Positions 1 through 6,649 of a stretch of 14,064 bases of DNA are shown here, one piece after another; the stretch's first letter is position 1; each line of letters starts with the position of its first letter. Source of the stretch: an uncultured Pseudomonadota bacterium (GTDB lineage Bacteria; Pseudomonadota; Gammaproteobacteria; Methylococcales; Methylomonadaceae); the NCBI GenBank assembly GCA_903902945.1, contig CAIUWU010000269.1:1-14064 (forward strand). The letters run 5' to 3'. Made by a program: the position numbers and the translations under genes. The notes beneath the pieces are model-generated. The model saw only the letters and a list, made by a program, of their open reading frames with translations. It ran no database searches and had not been told where the DNA came from.

Positions 1-797
1 AAGGTAATATGTTTACGAGGACCGGTTTTGGCGTATTGCTTGCAGGCTTCCATCAATTGATCCAGCGGGTATTTGATATTAATCGGTACCAGCTGGTCAC
101 GCAGCGCATCGTAAGGTGCGTGCAGTGACACCGCCATGCTGACATCGCAGACTTCGCTCAGGCGCTGCATTGCCGGGACTACACCGGAGGTGCTGATGGT
201 GACCCGGCGTTTGGACAGGCCAAATGCAAAATCATCCATCATCAAATTCATGGCGGCTACCACATTATCAAAGTTCAGCAACGGTTCGCCCATGCCCATC
301 ATGACCACATTGGTAATTCGCCGTTCACTGCCCAGTCTTTGCTGGGCCAGATAGAGCTGACCGATAATTTCACCGGTGCTCAGATTACGATTGAAACCTT
401 GCTGGGCGGTTGAACAGAAGCTGCAGGCGAGGGCACAGCCGACTTGTGAAGAAATGCACAAAGTGGCGCGGCGTTCTTCGGGGATATAAACGGTTTCGAC
501 CCGGTTGCCGCAATGGGTTTGCATGGCCCATTTGCAGGTGCCGTCACTGGCAAGCTGTTCGGCAACGATTTCCGGAGTGCGGATTTCGCAGTGTTGTTTG
601 AGATAGGTGCGCAGGGATTTACTCAGGTTGGTCATCTGATCGAAATCAGTGACACCTTCCTGATAAATCCATTTCAATAATTGTGTCGCGCGAAATGGCT
701 TTTCGCCGAGTCCGACAAAAAAGGGTTGCAGGCCTTTTCTGTCGAAATCGAGCAGATTAGTCAGCGACGGTTTAGCGGATACGGTCGCAGAGTTCAT
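1..797 (-). CDS. rlmN: Dual-specificity RNA methyltransferase RlmN (3' end beyond window)
   Basis: Radical SAM enzyme that methylates C2 of an adenosine in 23S rRNA (A2503 in E. coli numbering) and A37 of some tRNAs. About 265 residues are in the window; the C-terminal part, including the family's second methyl-carrying Cys, lies past the left edge. Visible hallmarks are the N-terminal stretch LGEKPFRATQLLKWIYQ, the iron-sulfur motif CALACSFC (Cys121, 125, 128), then FNRNLSTGEIIGQ, MMGMGEPLLNFDNV and SKRRVTISTSGVVP. The sequence tracks E. coli RlmN closely. I chose the ATG at 797-795, which overlaps the 3' end of ndk by 26 bp, because it gives an N-terminal length like E. coli RlmN and no later Met precedes the conserved region. 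It is probably cotranscribed and translationally coupled with ndk. Family call is very secure; the start is likely. Confidence 0.96.
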   Translation of the reverse strand, partial: MNSATVSAKPSLTNLLDFDRKGLQPFFVGLGEKPFRATQLLKWIYQEGVTDFDQMTNLSKSLRTYLKQHCEIRTPEIVAEQLASDGTCKWAMQTHCGNRVETVYIPEERRATLCISSQVGCALACSFCSTAQQGFNRNLSTGEIIGQLYLAQQRLGSERRITNVVMMGMGEPLLNFDNVVAAMNLMMDDFAFGLSKRRVTISTSGVVPAMQRLSEVCDVSMAVSLHAPYDALRDQLVPINIKYPLDQLMEACKQYAKTGPRKHIT

Positions 798-1203
798 TAG
801 CAGAGAAGAAGTAAGCGATTTCTCTTGCAGCCGATTCAGGAGCGTCTGAACCGTGAACCGCGTTTTCGTCGATGCTGACAGCGAAGTCGGCGCGGATGGT
901 GCCGGCAGCAGCTTCTTTAGGGTTGGTGGCGCCCATCAGTTCGCGGTTTTTCAGTACTGCATTTTCACCTTCCAGCACTTGCACGATCACCGGGCCAGAG
1001 GTCATGAAGCTGACCAGATCTTTGAAGAAGCCGCGTTCTTTATGTTCAGCGTAGAAGCCTTCCGCTTGTTCTTGAGACAGTTGCAGCATTTTTGATGCCA
1101 CTACACGCAGGCCGTTTTTTTCAAAGCGGCTGACAATTTCCCCAATCACGTTTTTAGCAACTGCGTCAGGCTTGATGATTGAGAAAGTACGTTCGATAGC
1201 CAT
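772..1203 (-). CDS. ndk: Nucleoside diphosphate kinase
   Basis: Transfers the gamma phosphate of ATP to NDPs through a phosphohistidine intermediate, balancing cytoplasmic NTP and dNTP pools. The 143-residue length is the normal family size. It begins MAIERTFSIIKPDAV and carries the active-site signature NAVHGSD with catalytic His117, plus the nucleotide-binding region around KDLVSFMTSGPV. A GGAG-like ribosome site lies about 7-10 nt upstream of the ATG. The gene sits 48 bp after secD on the same strand and overlaps rlmN by 26 bp. An ndk-rlmN pair is common in Gammaproteobacteria, but finding it directly after secD is less usual. Identification is essentially certain. Confidence 0.98.
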   Translation of the reverse strand: MAIERTFSIIKPDAVAKNVIGEIVSRFEKNGLRVVASKMLQLSQEQAEGFYAEHKERGFFKDLVSFMTSGPVIVQVLEGENAVLKNRELMGATNPKEAAAGTIRADFAVSIDENAVHGSDAPESAAREIAYFFSANELCDRIR

Positions 1204-1240
1204 TATTTAAAGCTCCATTAGGTTAAAAAAAATTAGTGAC

Positions 1241-1246
1241 ATTATA
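1241..1246 (-). promoter_or_regulatory. Candidate -10 element for ndk-rlmN
   Basis: On the minus strand the short secD-ndk gap contains a perfect TATAAT hexamer about 38 nt upstream of the ndk start. No good TTGACA-like -35 lies 16-18 bp further upstream (that stretch is the 3' end of secD and reads GATAAA or similar). An eight-T run lies between the hexamer and ndk. It could let ndk-rlmN be transcribed separately from yajC-secD, but one hexamer in an AT-rich gap is weak evidence. Confidence 0.3.
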
Positions 1247-1251
1247 ACGGG

Positions 1252-3096
1252 TTAGATAGACAGTTTATCGACCTGGCGATTGCCGTAAACCCAGTTGGCC
1301 AGCATGCGGGTGCCGGTAACCGAGGTAAACAGTGAGGTCACGATGCCGAAAGTCAATACCAGCGCAAAGCCTTTCACGGGGCCGGTACCGAACACGAACA
1401 GTAATACCGCCACGATCAGGTGAGTAACGTTAGAGTCGAGAATAGTGGCAAAGGCTTTTTCATAGCCGATATAAATACTGGTCTGCGGGCTGTTGCCGTT
1501 GCGTAATTCTTCACGAATCCGCTCGTTGATCAGTACGTTGGCATCCACCGCCATACCCACGGTCAAGACGATGCCGGCCATGCCGGGTAGTGTCAGGGTT
1601 GCCTGCAGCACTGACATGATCGCAATCAGCAGCAACACGTTGTATATCAGCGCGAAGTTGGCAAACAGACCAAAGACTCGGTAGTAAACAATCATGAAAA
1701 ATACCACCAGCAGGAAGCCGGCAGTAATCGAGGTCATGCCTTGGTCGATGTTTTCCTGACCCAAGCTTGGGCCGACGGTACGTTCTTCGACGATTTCAAC
1801 CGGTGCGGCCAGAGCGCCGGCTCTCAGCAATAAAGCCAGGGTGCGGGCTTCTTGCGGGCTGTCCAGGCCGGTGGTTTGAAAGCGTTTGCTGAAGCTGTCG
1901 CGAATCGTGGCCACGCTGATGACTTTTTCGACTTTCTCTTTTTGCTGAACCCGCTGACCATCAATCAGCTTGGTTTCGGATTTATATTCGATAAAAACCA
2001 CCGCCATGGGTTTACCAATGTTTTCCTGGGTCATTTTGCCCATTTTCTTGGCACCGGCGCTGTCCAGGGTGATGAATACCGCCGAAGCGCCGTCCTGATC
2101 CAGACCCGATGAAGCATCGGTAATCTGGTCGCCGGTGACAATGACTGCACGTTTCAACAGCACAGGAGCGCCGTTTTTGTCGTAATAGATACGGCTACCC
2201 ACCGGCACATGGCCGGCAATCGCTGACTGAACATCGTGTTCGACATCAACCAGACGATATTCGAGGGTCGCAGTTGTGCCCAGCAATTCTTTGGCGCGAG
2301 TAGTGTCCTGAACGCCTGGCAACTGCACGATGATGCGGCTGTCGCCCTGTTGCTGGATGATAGGCTCGGCAACCCCCAGTTCGTTGACCCGGTTACGCAG
2401 CGTGGTGATGTTTTGGCTTAAAGCGGCTTTTTTGATTTCACGCAGTTCACGTTCAGTGACTTTCAGGGTGAATTCATTAGGGCCACTTTCGTCGAGATCC
2501 AGATTGCGGAAGTCTTTGTTGAGTACTTCGGCAGCCGCTACGCGGGCTTCTTCGTTGGCCAGCACCACTTTGATGCCGCCGGCTTCTTTGGCTACGGACT
2601 GATAACGGACTTTGGCGTCACGAAACACGGAGCGAATGTCATTGATATAACGTTCTTCAGCCTGTTTGATGGCAGTATCCATGTCCACTTCCAGCGTGAA
2701 ATGCACACCACCGCGCAAATCCAGACCCAGATACATGGGTTTGGCGCCGATTTTGTTGAGCCATTCCGGGGTCGCAGGTGCCAGATTCAGCGCGACAGTA
2801 GCCTGGCCGGTCATTTTTTCGCGTAACAAATCAGCGGCTTTCAGCTGATCGTCGGTGTTGGTGAAGCGGGCCAGAATCTTACCGTTTTCAAATTCAAAGG
2901 CTTTGGTATTGAAACCTGCCTCCTTGATTGCCGCTGCCACGGTGTCGGCCTGAGCCTGTTGAAGCGGATTGTTATTACTGGAAGCCAGCTGCACGGCAGG
3001 ATCATTACCATATAGATTCGGTAATGCGTAAAGAGTGCCGATAACCAGAACGGTCAGGACCAGAATGTTTTTCCAGAGTGGGAAATGGTTTTGCAT
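1252..3096 (-). CDS. secD: Protein translocase subunit SecD
   Basis: Inner-membrane Sec accessory protein that uses the proton gradient to help pull secreted proteins out on the periplasmic side, working with SecF and YajC. The 614 residues match E. coli SecD (615). Order: N-terminal membrane segment (about residues 11-28), the conserved LGLDLRGGVHFTLEVD (about 123-138), the large periplasmic P1 region, then a C-terminal block of five membrane helices from about residue 455. That block includes GMAVDANVLINERI with Asp518, equivalent to the functionally important Asp519 of E. coli. The 78-bp spacing to yajC fits one operon. Oddly, secF does not follow: the next gene is ndk after 48 bp, and the protein ends where SecD normally ends, so this is not a SecDF fusion. 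Confidence 0.98.
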   Translation of the reverse strand: MQNHFPLWKNILVLTVLVIGTLYALPNLYGNDPAVQLASSNNNPLQQAQADTVAAAIKEAGFNTKAFEFENGKILARFTNTDDQLKAADLLREKMTGQATVALNLAPATPEWLNKIGAKPMYLGLDLRGGVHFTLEVDMDTAIKQAEERYINDIRSVFRDAKVRYQSVAKEAGGIKVVLANEEARVAAAEVLNKDFRNLDLDESGPNEFTLKVTERELREIKKAALSQNITTLRNRVNELGVAEPIIQQQGDSRIIVQLPGVQDTTRAKELLGTTATLEYRLVDVEHDVQSAIAGHVPVGSRIYYDKNGAPVLLKRAVIVTGDQITDASSGLDQDGASAVFITLDSAGAKKMGKMTQENIGKPMAVVFIEYKSETKLIDGQRVQQKEKVEKVISVATIRDSFSKRFQTTGLDSPQEARTLALLLRAGALAAPVEIVEERTVGPSLGQENIDQGMTSITAGFLLVVFFMIVYYRVFGLFANFALIYNVLLLIAIMSVLQATLTLPGMAGIVLTVGMAVDANVLINERIREELRNGNSPQTSIYIGYEKAFATILDSNVTHLIVAVLLFVFGTGPVKGFALVLTFGIVTSLFTSVTGTRMLANWVYGNRQVDKLSI

Positions 3097-3174
3097 GGTT
3101 ATTCCGTCAAAAACTGTGACAGCGGTGCTGTTGCCAAAAAATCAAGGAGCAGGATTAGTCAAACGAAGCAGGGC

Positions 3175-3516
3175 TTAATTTTTCTTGTTCAGGGTTTTGT
3201 AAGTGCCTTTAGGCATCATGTTGGCGATGGCATGGCGTTGAACTTGAATGAAATTGTTGTCAGACACTTCCAGTTTGACAAAGTTGTCATCCAGTTCGGC
3301 AACTTTACCGAGAATGCCGCCGTTGGTAACCACTTCGGCGCCTTTAGATAAGGCAGCCAGCATTTGTTTTTGTTCTTTATTGCGTTTTGACTGCGGGCGG
3401 ATAAACAGAAAATAGAAAAATACCAAAATACCCAGTGGAAACAGCATGCCTTCAAAACCGGGTTGTTGAACCGCTGGTGCTGTTTGCGCCATAGCGTCAG
3501 AAATCAAAAAGCTCAT
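3175..3516 (-). CDS. yajC: Sec translocon accessory protein YajC
   Basis: Small membrane protein of the SecDF-YajC complex. The 113 residues show one hydrophobic segment (about residues 22-39) followed by the family signature FIRPQSKRNKEQK and a short cytoplasmic domain with GAEVVTNGGILGKV. It lies directly upstream of secD, the typical arrangement. An AGAGGA ribosome site is well placed before the ATG at 3516. A gene for tRNA-guanine transglycosylase (tgt), often found just upstream in Gammaproteobacteria, is replaced here by psd and queF; queF belongs to the same queuosine pathway as tgt. Confident call. Confidence 0.96.
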   Translation of the reverse strand: MSFLISDAMAQTAPAVQQPGFEGMLFPLGILVFFYFLFIRPQSKRNKEQKQMLAALSKGAEVVTNGGILGKVAELDDNFVKLEVSDNNFIQVQRHAIANMMPKGTYKTLNKKN

Positions 3517-3550
3517 ATTAATCCTCTTTTGTTATCGTCATTTTGTATGA

Positions 3551-3591
3551 GTGTGGCCGTTCAGCCAAAAAACAGCGGCATTATGCCACAC
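3551..3591. other. Inverted repeat in psd-yajC gap
   Basis: GTGTGGC at 3551-3557 is matched by GCCACAC at 3585-3591, a perfect 7-bp inverted repeat around a 27-nt loop. It lies in the 94-bp gap between the psd stop and the yajC start (minus strand). The loop is long and no clean T-tract follows on that strand, so it is not a convincing terminator. It could be a protein-binding site or chance. Confidence 0.25.
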
Positions 3592-3610
3592 AAGCGCTTT
3601 TTCTCGCAGT

Positions 3611-4468
3611 TTATAGGTAATGAGCGACAGTCTGGCCCAGTCTGACCGGGGTGCCGGCAGCCAGTTCGCTAGCCCATGCCATCTGTTGTTCACCGAACAG
3701 CACAATAATGGTCGAGCCCATATTGAAGCGGCCCATTTCAGCGCCTTTTTCCAGAGTGATCGCCTGATCCTGATAGCGCCAGCTGCGCGGAGCGCTGATG
3801 GTCGGTGGTGTCACTACGCCATGCCAGACGGTTTCGATACTCGATACGAAAATCGCGCCGACCAGAATCAATGCCATCGGGCCGATTTCGGTGTCAAACA
3901 GACAAACTACGCGCTCATTACGCGCAAACAGGCCGGGTACCGCAGCCACGGTGGTGTCATTGACGCTGAACAGCCGGCCGGGAATGTGGATCATTTCCTT
4001 CAGGGTGCCGCTGACCGGCATATGCAGGCGGTGATAATCCTTGGGCGACAAATAAATCGTCGCAAAACTGCCGTTTGTAAACAGCCGGCTATGCTCACTG
4101 TTGCCGCCCAGTAATGCATCAATGCTGTAATGATGGCCTTTGGCCTGAAAAATCTGCTCTTGCTCAATCTGGCCCAGCTGGCTGATCGCACCATCGGCCG
4201 GACAGGCAATGCTGCGCGGGTCGGCACTGAGCGGACGGGCATTTTCAATCAGTTCCCGGGTAAAAAATTCATTAAAGCTGCGGTAATGATCCAGACTCTG
4301 GTGTCTGGCTTCGGCCAGGTTGACGCCATACAGGCGCACAATCAGTTTAATAAAAGCATTTTTCCACCAAACCACCTGACAGTGAGTCAGTTTCGACATC
4401 ATGACCGATAAAGCATGATGCGGTAGCAGATACTGGGGGAATACGGTTAAAACGGTTTTCAGATTCAT
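3611..4468 (-). CDS. psd: Phosphatidylserine decarboxylase proenzyme
   Basis: Converts phosphatidylserine to phosphatidylethanolamine at the inner membrane. It is made as a proenzyme that self-cleaves to give a beta chain and an alpha chain with an N-terminal pyruvoyl group. The 285 residues fit the type I bacterial family (E. coli 322). Visible motifs: FNEFFTREL (about 65-73), CPADG with Asp92, DYHRLHMP with His149, and the cleavage site MGST with Ser252 as the pyruvoyl precursor. Asp92, His149 and Ser252 correspond to the E. coli triad Asp90/His147/Ser254. The ATG at 4468 fits the family N-terminus, although no strong ribosome site precedes it. It lies 73 bp after queF and 94 bp before yajC, same strand. 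Confidence 0.97.
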   Translation of the reverse strand: MNLKTVLTVFPQYLLPHHALSVMMSKLTHCQVVWWKNAFIKLIVRLYGVNLAEARHQSLDHYRSFNEFFTRELIENARPLSADPRSIACPADGAISQLGQIEQEQIFQAKGHHYSIDALLGGNSEHSRLFTNGSFATIYLSPKDYHRLHMPVSGTLKEMIHIPGRLFSVNDTTVAAVPGLFARNERVVCLFDTEIGPMALILVGAIFVSSIETVWHGVVTPPTISAPRSWRYQDQAITLEKGAEMGRFNMGSTIIVLFGEQQMAWASELAAGTPVRLGQTVAHYL

Positions 4469-4493
4469 GAAGTAGTCGGTTGGCTGGAGGGTA

Positions 4494-4524
4494 AACCATC
4501 AGCGCCGCAGATGGGCTGATGGTT
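4494..4524. terminator. Hairpin between queF and psd
   Basis: AACCATCAGC (4494-4503) and GCTGATGGTT (4515-4524) form a perfect 10-bp stem around an 11-nt loop. On the minus strand it begins 17 nt after the queF stop and ends 25 nt before the psd start. No T-run follows on either strand, so it is not a standard intrinsic terminator. It may slow or protect the queF 3' end, or affect psd translation. Confidence 0.45.
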
Positions 4525-4541
4525 GGAGCGAGTTTGAATAA

Positions 4542-4931
4542 TCAGGGCAGAGTGACCGGAGCGGGTGCTTGCCATTCAGGATTGCGATGCTCGGCAATCA
4601 CGGTGGTGTAAATGCCGCCACGCACGTTGAAGTCGGCTTTCAGGCGCATGAAATTGGGTGCGGTCGTGGCAACCAGATGATCAAGAATTTCATGGGTAAT
4701 CGCTTCATGAAACGCGCCGCGTTCGCGAAAAGTCCACATATATAGTTTTAATGACTTCAGCTCCACGCACAGTTTATTCGGTACATATTCCAGGGTCAGT
4801 TTGGCAAAGTCGGGTTGGCCGGTCAGCGGGCACAAACAGGTAAATTCGGGAATATCGATGCGAATCGTGTAATCGCGGCCTGGTCTTGGGTTATCGAAAG
4901 AAGCTAAATCAGCACTGGGTTTAGTGGTCAT
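4542..4931 (-). CDS. queF: NADPH-dependent 7-cyano-7-deazaguanine reductase (preQ0 reductase)
   Basis: Reduces the nitrile of preQ0 to the amine of preQ1 in the pathway to the tRNA nucleoside queuosine. At 129 residues it is the short, single-domain form (Bacillus type), not the long two-domain form of E. coli. The segment FTCLCPLTGQPDFA holds the catalytic Cys34, which forms the thioimide intermediate, and the nearby Asp41. The QueF motif ELKSLKLYMW (about 57-66) for NADPH binding follows, then GAFHE (73-76) and the C-terminal FNVRGGIYTTV. It is divergent from nhaD, first in the minus-strand run, and has a hairpin in its leader. No clear ribosome site precedes the ATG at 4931. Confidence 0.96.
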   Translation of the reverse strand: MTTKPSADLASFDNPRPGRDYTIRIDIPEFTCLCPLTGQPDFAKLTLEYVPNKLCVELKSLKLYMWTFRERGAFHEAITHEILDHLVATTAPNFMRLKADFNVRGGIYTTVIAEHRNPEWQAPAPVTLP

Positions 4932-4959
4932 AAATCATCTGAAAAGTGGGTTAAAAATG

Positions 4960-4983
4960 AAAGCCAGTCTTGCGACTGGCTTT
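4960..4983 (-). promoter_or_regulatory. Terminator-like hairpin in queF leader (possible attenuator)
   Basis: AAAGCCAGTC (4960-4969) and GACTGGCTTT (4974-4983) are a perfect 10-bp inverted repeat with a 4-nt loop. Read as minus-strand RNA the loop is GCAA closed by C-G, a stable GNRA tetraloop, and the stem is followed by TTTCATTTTT, resembling an intrinsic terminator. It sits 28 nt upstream of the queF start and would interrupt its leader if transcription starts further upstream. On the plus strand no T-run continues beyond the stem. Terminators usually lie between convergent or tandem genes, yet this one lies between divergent starts, which suggests attenuation or a relic. I recognise no aptamer upstream of it. 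Confidence 0.5.
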
Positions 4984-4986
4984 GAC

Positions 4987-4998
4987 AATGGCGCCATT
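4987..4998. promoter_or_regulatory. 12-bp perfect palindrome, possible operator
   Basis: AATGGCGCCATT is a perfect palindrome in the divergent gap between queF and nhaD, 3 bp beyond the queF leader hairpin. Its symmetry would suit a dimeric regulator. No second copy is evident nearby, and I cannot name a regulator. Confidence 0.3.
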
Positions 4999-5049
4999 TT
5001 ACCAGCTAAAAATGCAAATTTAATAACCGATCACAAAAAACGTCATTAA

Positions 5050-5076
5050 TTGACTTGTTTTTCATGGGCTTATCAA
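5050..5076 (+). promoter_or_regulatory. Candidate promoter for the nhaD unit
   Basis: TTGACT at 5050-5055 is a close match to a -35 box. TATCAA at 5071-5076 follows at 15 bp (short), or TCAAAG at 17 bp (poor hexamer). It lies about 100 nt upstream of the chosen nhaD start and points the right way. The -10 match is mediocre, so this is tentative. Confidence 0.3.
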
Positions 5077-5176
5077 AGCATGGCGTCTTTATGCTTTCTT
5101 TATGCCGGGCTCTCTAAAATGTAAGGCTGACAATAATGGCGGCCAGACAGGCCGAGCGATCAAGAGGAGTGAGGTT

Positions 5177-6613
5177 GTGGCGTTAGGATATTGGTTTGCT
5201 GTATTGATATGTCTGCTACCGGAGTCGGCGCTGGCAGCGGCTGCCCAGCCGCTGGATCTGACCCATCACTGGGCTGGTTACTGTGCTTTAGTGGTGATGG
5301 TGATTGCCTATGTTGTCGCCATGTTTGAGGATATTACCCAGTTGCGTAAATCCAAACCCATGCTGCTGGCGGCGGCGCTGATCTGGTTTGTGATTGTACT
5401 GACCTATCAGCAGCAGGGTCTCGACACCCTGGCGGTGCAGGCGTTCAAATCTAATCTGCAAACTTACATCGAGTTATTACTGTTCATCATGGTATCGATG
5501 ACGTATCTGAATGCCATGGACGATATGCGGATTTTTGAAGCCCTGAAAGTCTGGCTGGTGAATATGCATCTGAGTTATCGGCAGTTGTTCTGGCTAACCG
5601 GTTTGCTGGTGTTTCTGATTGCCAGTGTGGTCAATGGTCTGACGGCCGGTTTACTGATGGGGGCAGTAGTGATTGCGGTTGGCAAGGATAATCCGCGTTT
5701 TGTCTCGCTGGCCTGTATCAATATTATCGTCGCCACCAATGCCGGAGGTTCTATTAGTCCGTTGGGCGGTATTTCGACCTTATTCGTCTGGCAGCATGGC
5801 ATTCTGGGGTTTGGCGAGTTTTTCAAATTATTGCTGCCTTGTCTGGTTAATTTCATGGTGCCGGCGGCATTAATGCATTTCGCATTGCCGGATGCTAAAC
5901 CGGTGATCAACGCTGACCAACTGGTATTGCCTGTCGGTGCAAAAGGTATTCTGGTGTTGTTCGCGATTACCATTGCCCTGGCCGTCGCTTTTGACATGCT
6001 GCTGCATTTACCAGCAGCAGCTGGCATGATGGCCGGCTTGTCACTGTTGCAGTTTTACTATTTCTATTTACATAAAACCCGGGTGGTCGACTACCAGGAT
6101 GGCACCAATTACGCGCTGTTTTTTGCCGGTTCCGATATCAATGAAGCCAATCAGTCGCCAAGGCAGGATAGAGAGTTTGATATTTTTGATAAAGTCGGCC
6201 GCCTGGACTGGGATACGCTGTTGTTTTTCTACGGAGCGATGATGGGGATTGGCGGGCTGGGATTTATCGGTTATCTCGATGCCGTCTCGCAACTGCTTTA
6301 TGGTCAGTTAAGTGCCACGATGGCCAATATTCTGATCGGCCTGTCATCAGCATTTGTCGATAATGGCACCCTGATGTTTGCGGTATTGACCATGCATCCC
6401 GACATTACTCAGGGTGAATGGTTGTTGCTGACATTGACGCTGGGTGTGGGGGGTAGTCTGCTGGCGATTGGTTCGGCACCGGGCATCGGTTTGCTGGGGC
6501 AGTCCAGAGGCCAGTACACCTTTAGCAGTCACATGAAATGGACCCCAGCGATTTTGCTGGGTTATTTTGCGGCGATTGGTGTGCATTTCCTGGTCAATGC
6601 CGACTCATTTTAA
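5177..6613 (+). CDS. nhaD: NhaD-type Na+(Li+)/H+ antiporter homologue
   Basis: Inner-membrane protein of the NhaD/ion transporter superfamily; relatives exchange cytoplasmic Na+ or Li+ for protons. I chose GTG at 5177, not the upstream in-frame ATG at 5102: AGGAG (5165-5169) sits 7 nt before it, and the resulting 478-residue protein starts with a signal-peptide-like stretch ending SALAAAA, as NhaD proteins do. About a dozen hydrophobic segments follow. Family landmarks: DITQLRKSKPMLLAAALIW (52-70), AVGKDNPRFVSLACINIIVA (167-186), TLLFFYGAMMGIGGLGFIGY (347-366), FVDNGTLMFAVLTM (393-406) and GVGGSLLAIGSAPG (423-436). Oddities: from memory the family has IDNLTT and SPFGDITT, but here the equivalents are VNGLTA (152-157) and SPLGGIST (194-201), so two aspartates seem replaced by Asn153 and Gly198. 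Transport may be altered. First gene of the plus-strand unit. Confidence 0.88.
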   Translation: MALGYWFAVLICLLPESALAAAAQPLDLTHHWAGYCALVVMVIAYVVAMFEDITQLRKSKPMLLAAALIWFVIVLTYQQQGLDTLAVQAFKSNLQTYIELLLFIMVSMTYLNAMDDMRIFEALKVWLVNMHLSYRQLFWLTGLLVFLIASVVNGLTAGLLMGAVVIAVGKDNPRFVSLACINIIVATNAGGSISPLGGISTLFVWQHGILGFGEFFKLLLPCLVNFMVPAALMHFALPDAKPVINADQLVLPVGAKGILVLFAITIALAVAFDMLLHLPAAAGMMAGLSLLQFYYFYLHKTRVVDYQDGTNYALFFAGSDINEANQSPRQDREFDIFDKVGRLDWDTLLFFYGAMMGIGGLGFIGYLDAVSQLLYGQLSATMANILIGLSSAFVDNGTLMFAVLTMHPDITQGEWLLLTLTLGVGGSLLAIGSAPGIGLLGQSRGQYTFSSHMKWTPAILLGYFAAIGVHFLVNADSF

Positions 6614-6649
6614 TGCTGCTTTCGCAAGCTATAAAAACCAGGCCGCGCA

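Noticed and set aside
136..601. Short plus-strand frames in the first 770 bases
   Set aside because: They overlap the conserved RlmN coding strand, including the iron-sulfur motif, and show no family features.
3620..4114. 164-residue plus-strand reading frame opposite psd
   Set aside because: Lies entirely over the conserved psd coding region, no ribosome site or motif; a shadow frame.
4984..5101. preQ1 riboswitch aptamer upstream of queF
   Set aside because: I looked for the small stem and A-rich tail of the known classes on the minus strand and saw no match; only the terminator-like hairpin is supportable.
5102..5176. Upstream in-frame ATG start for nhaD adding 25 residues
   Set aside because: The extra stretch is polar, has no family resemblance and no ribosome site, whereas GTG 5177 has AGGAG at 7 nt and begins a signal-peptide-like sequence.
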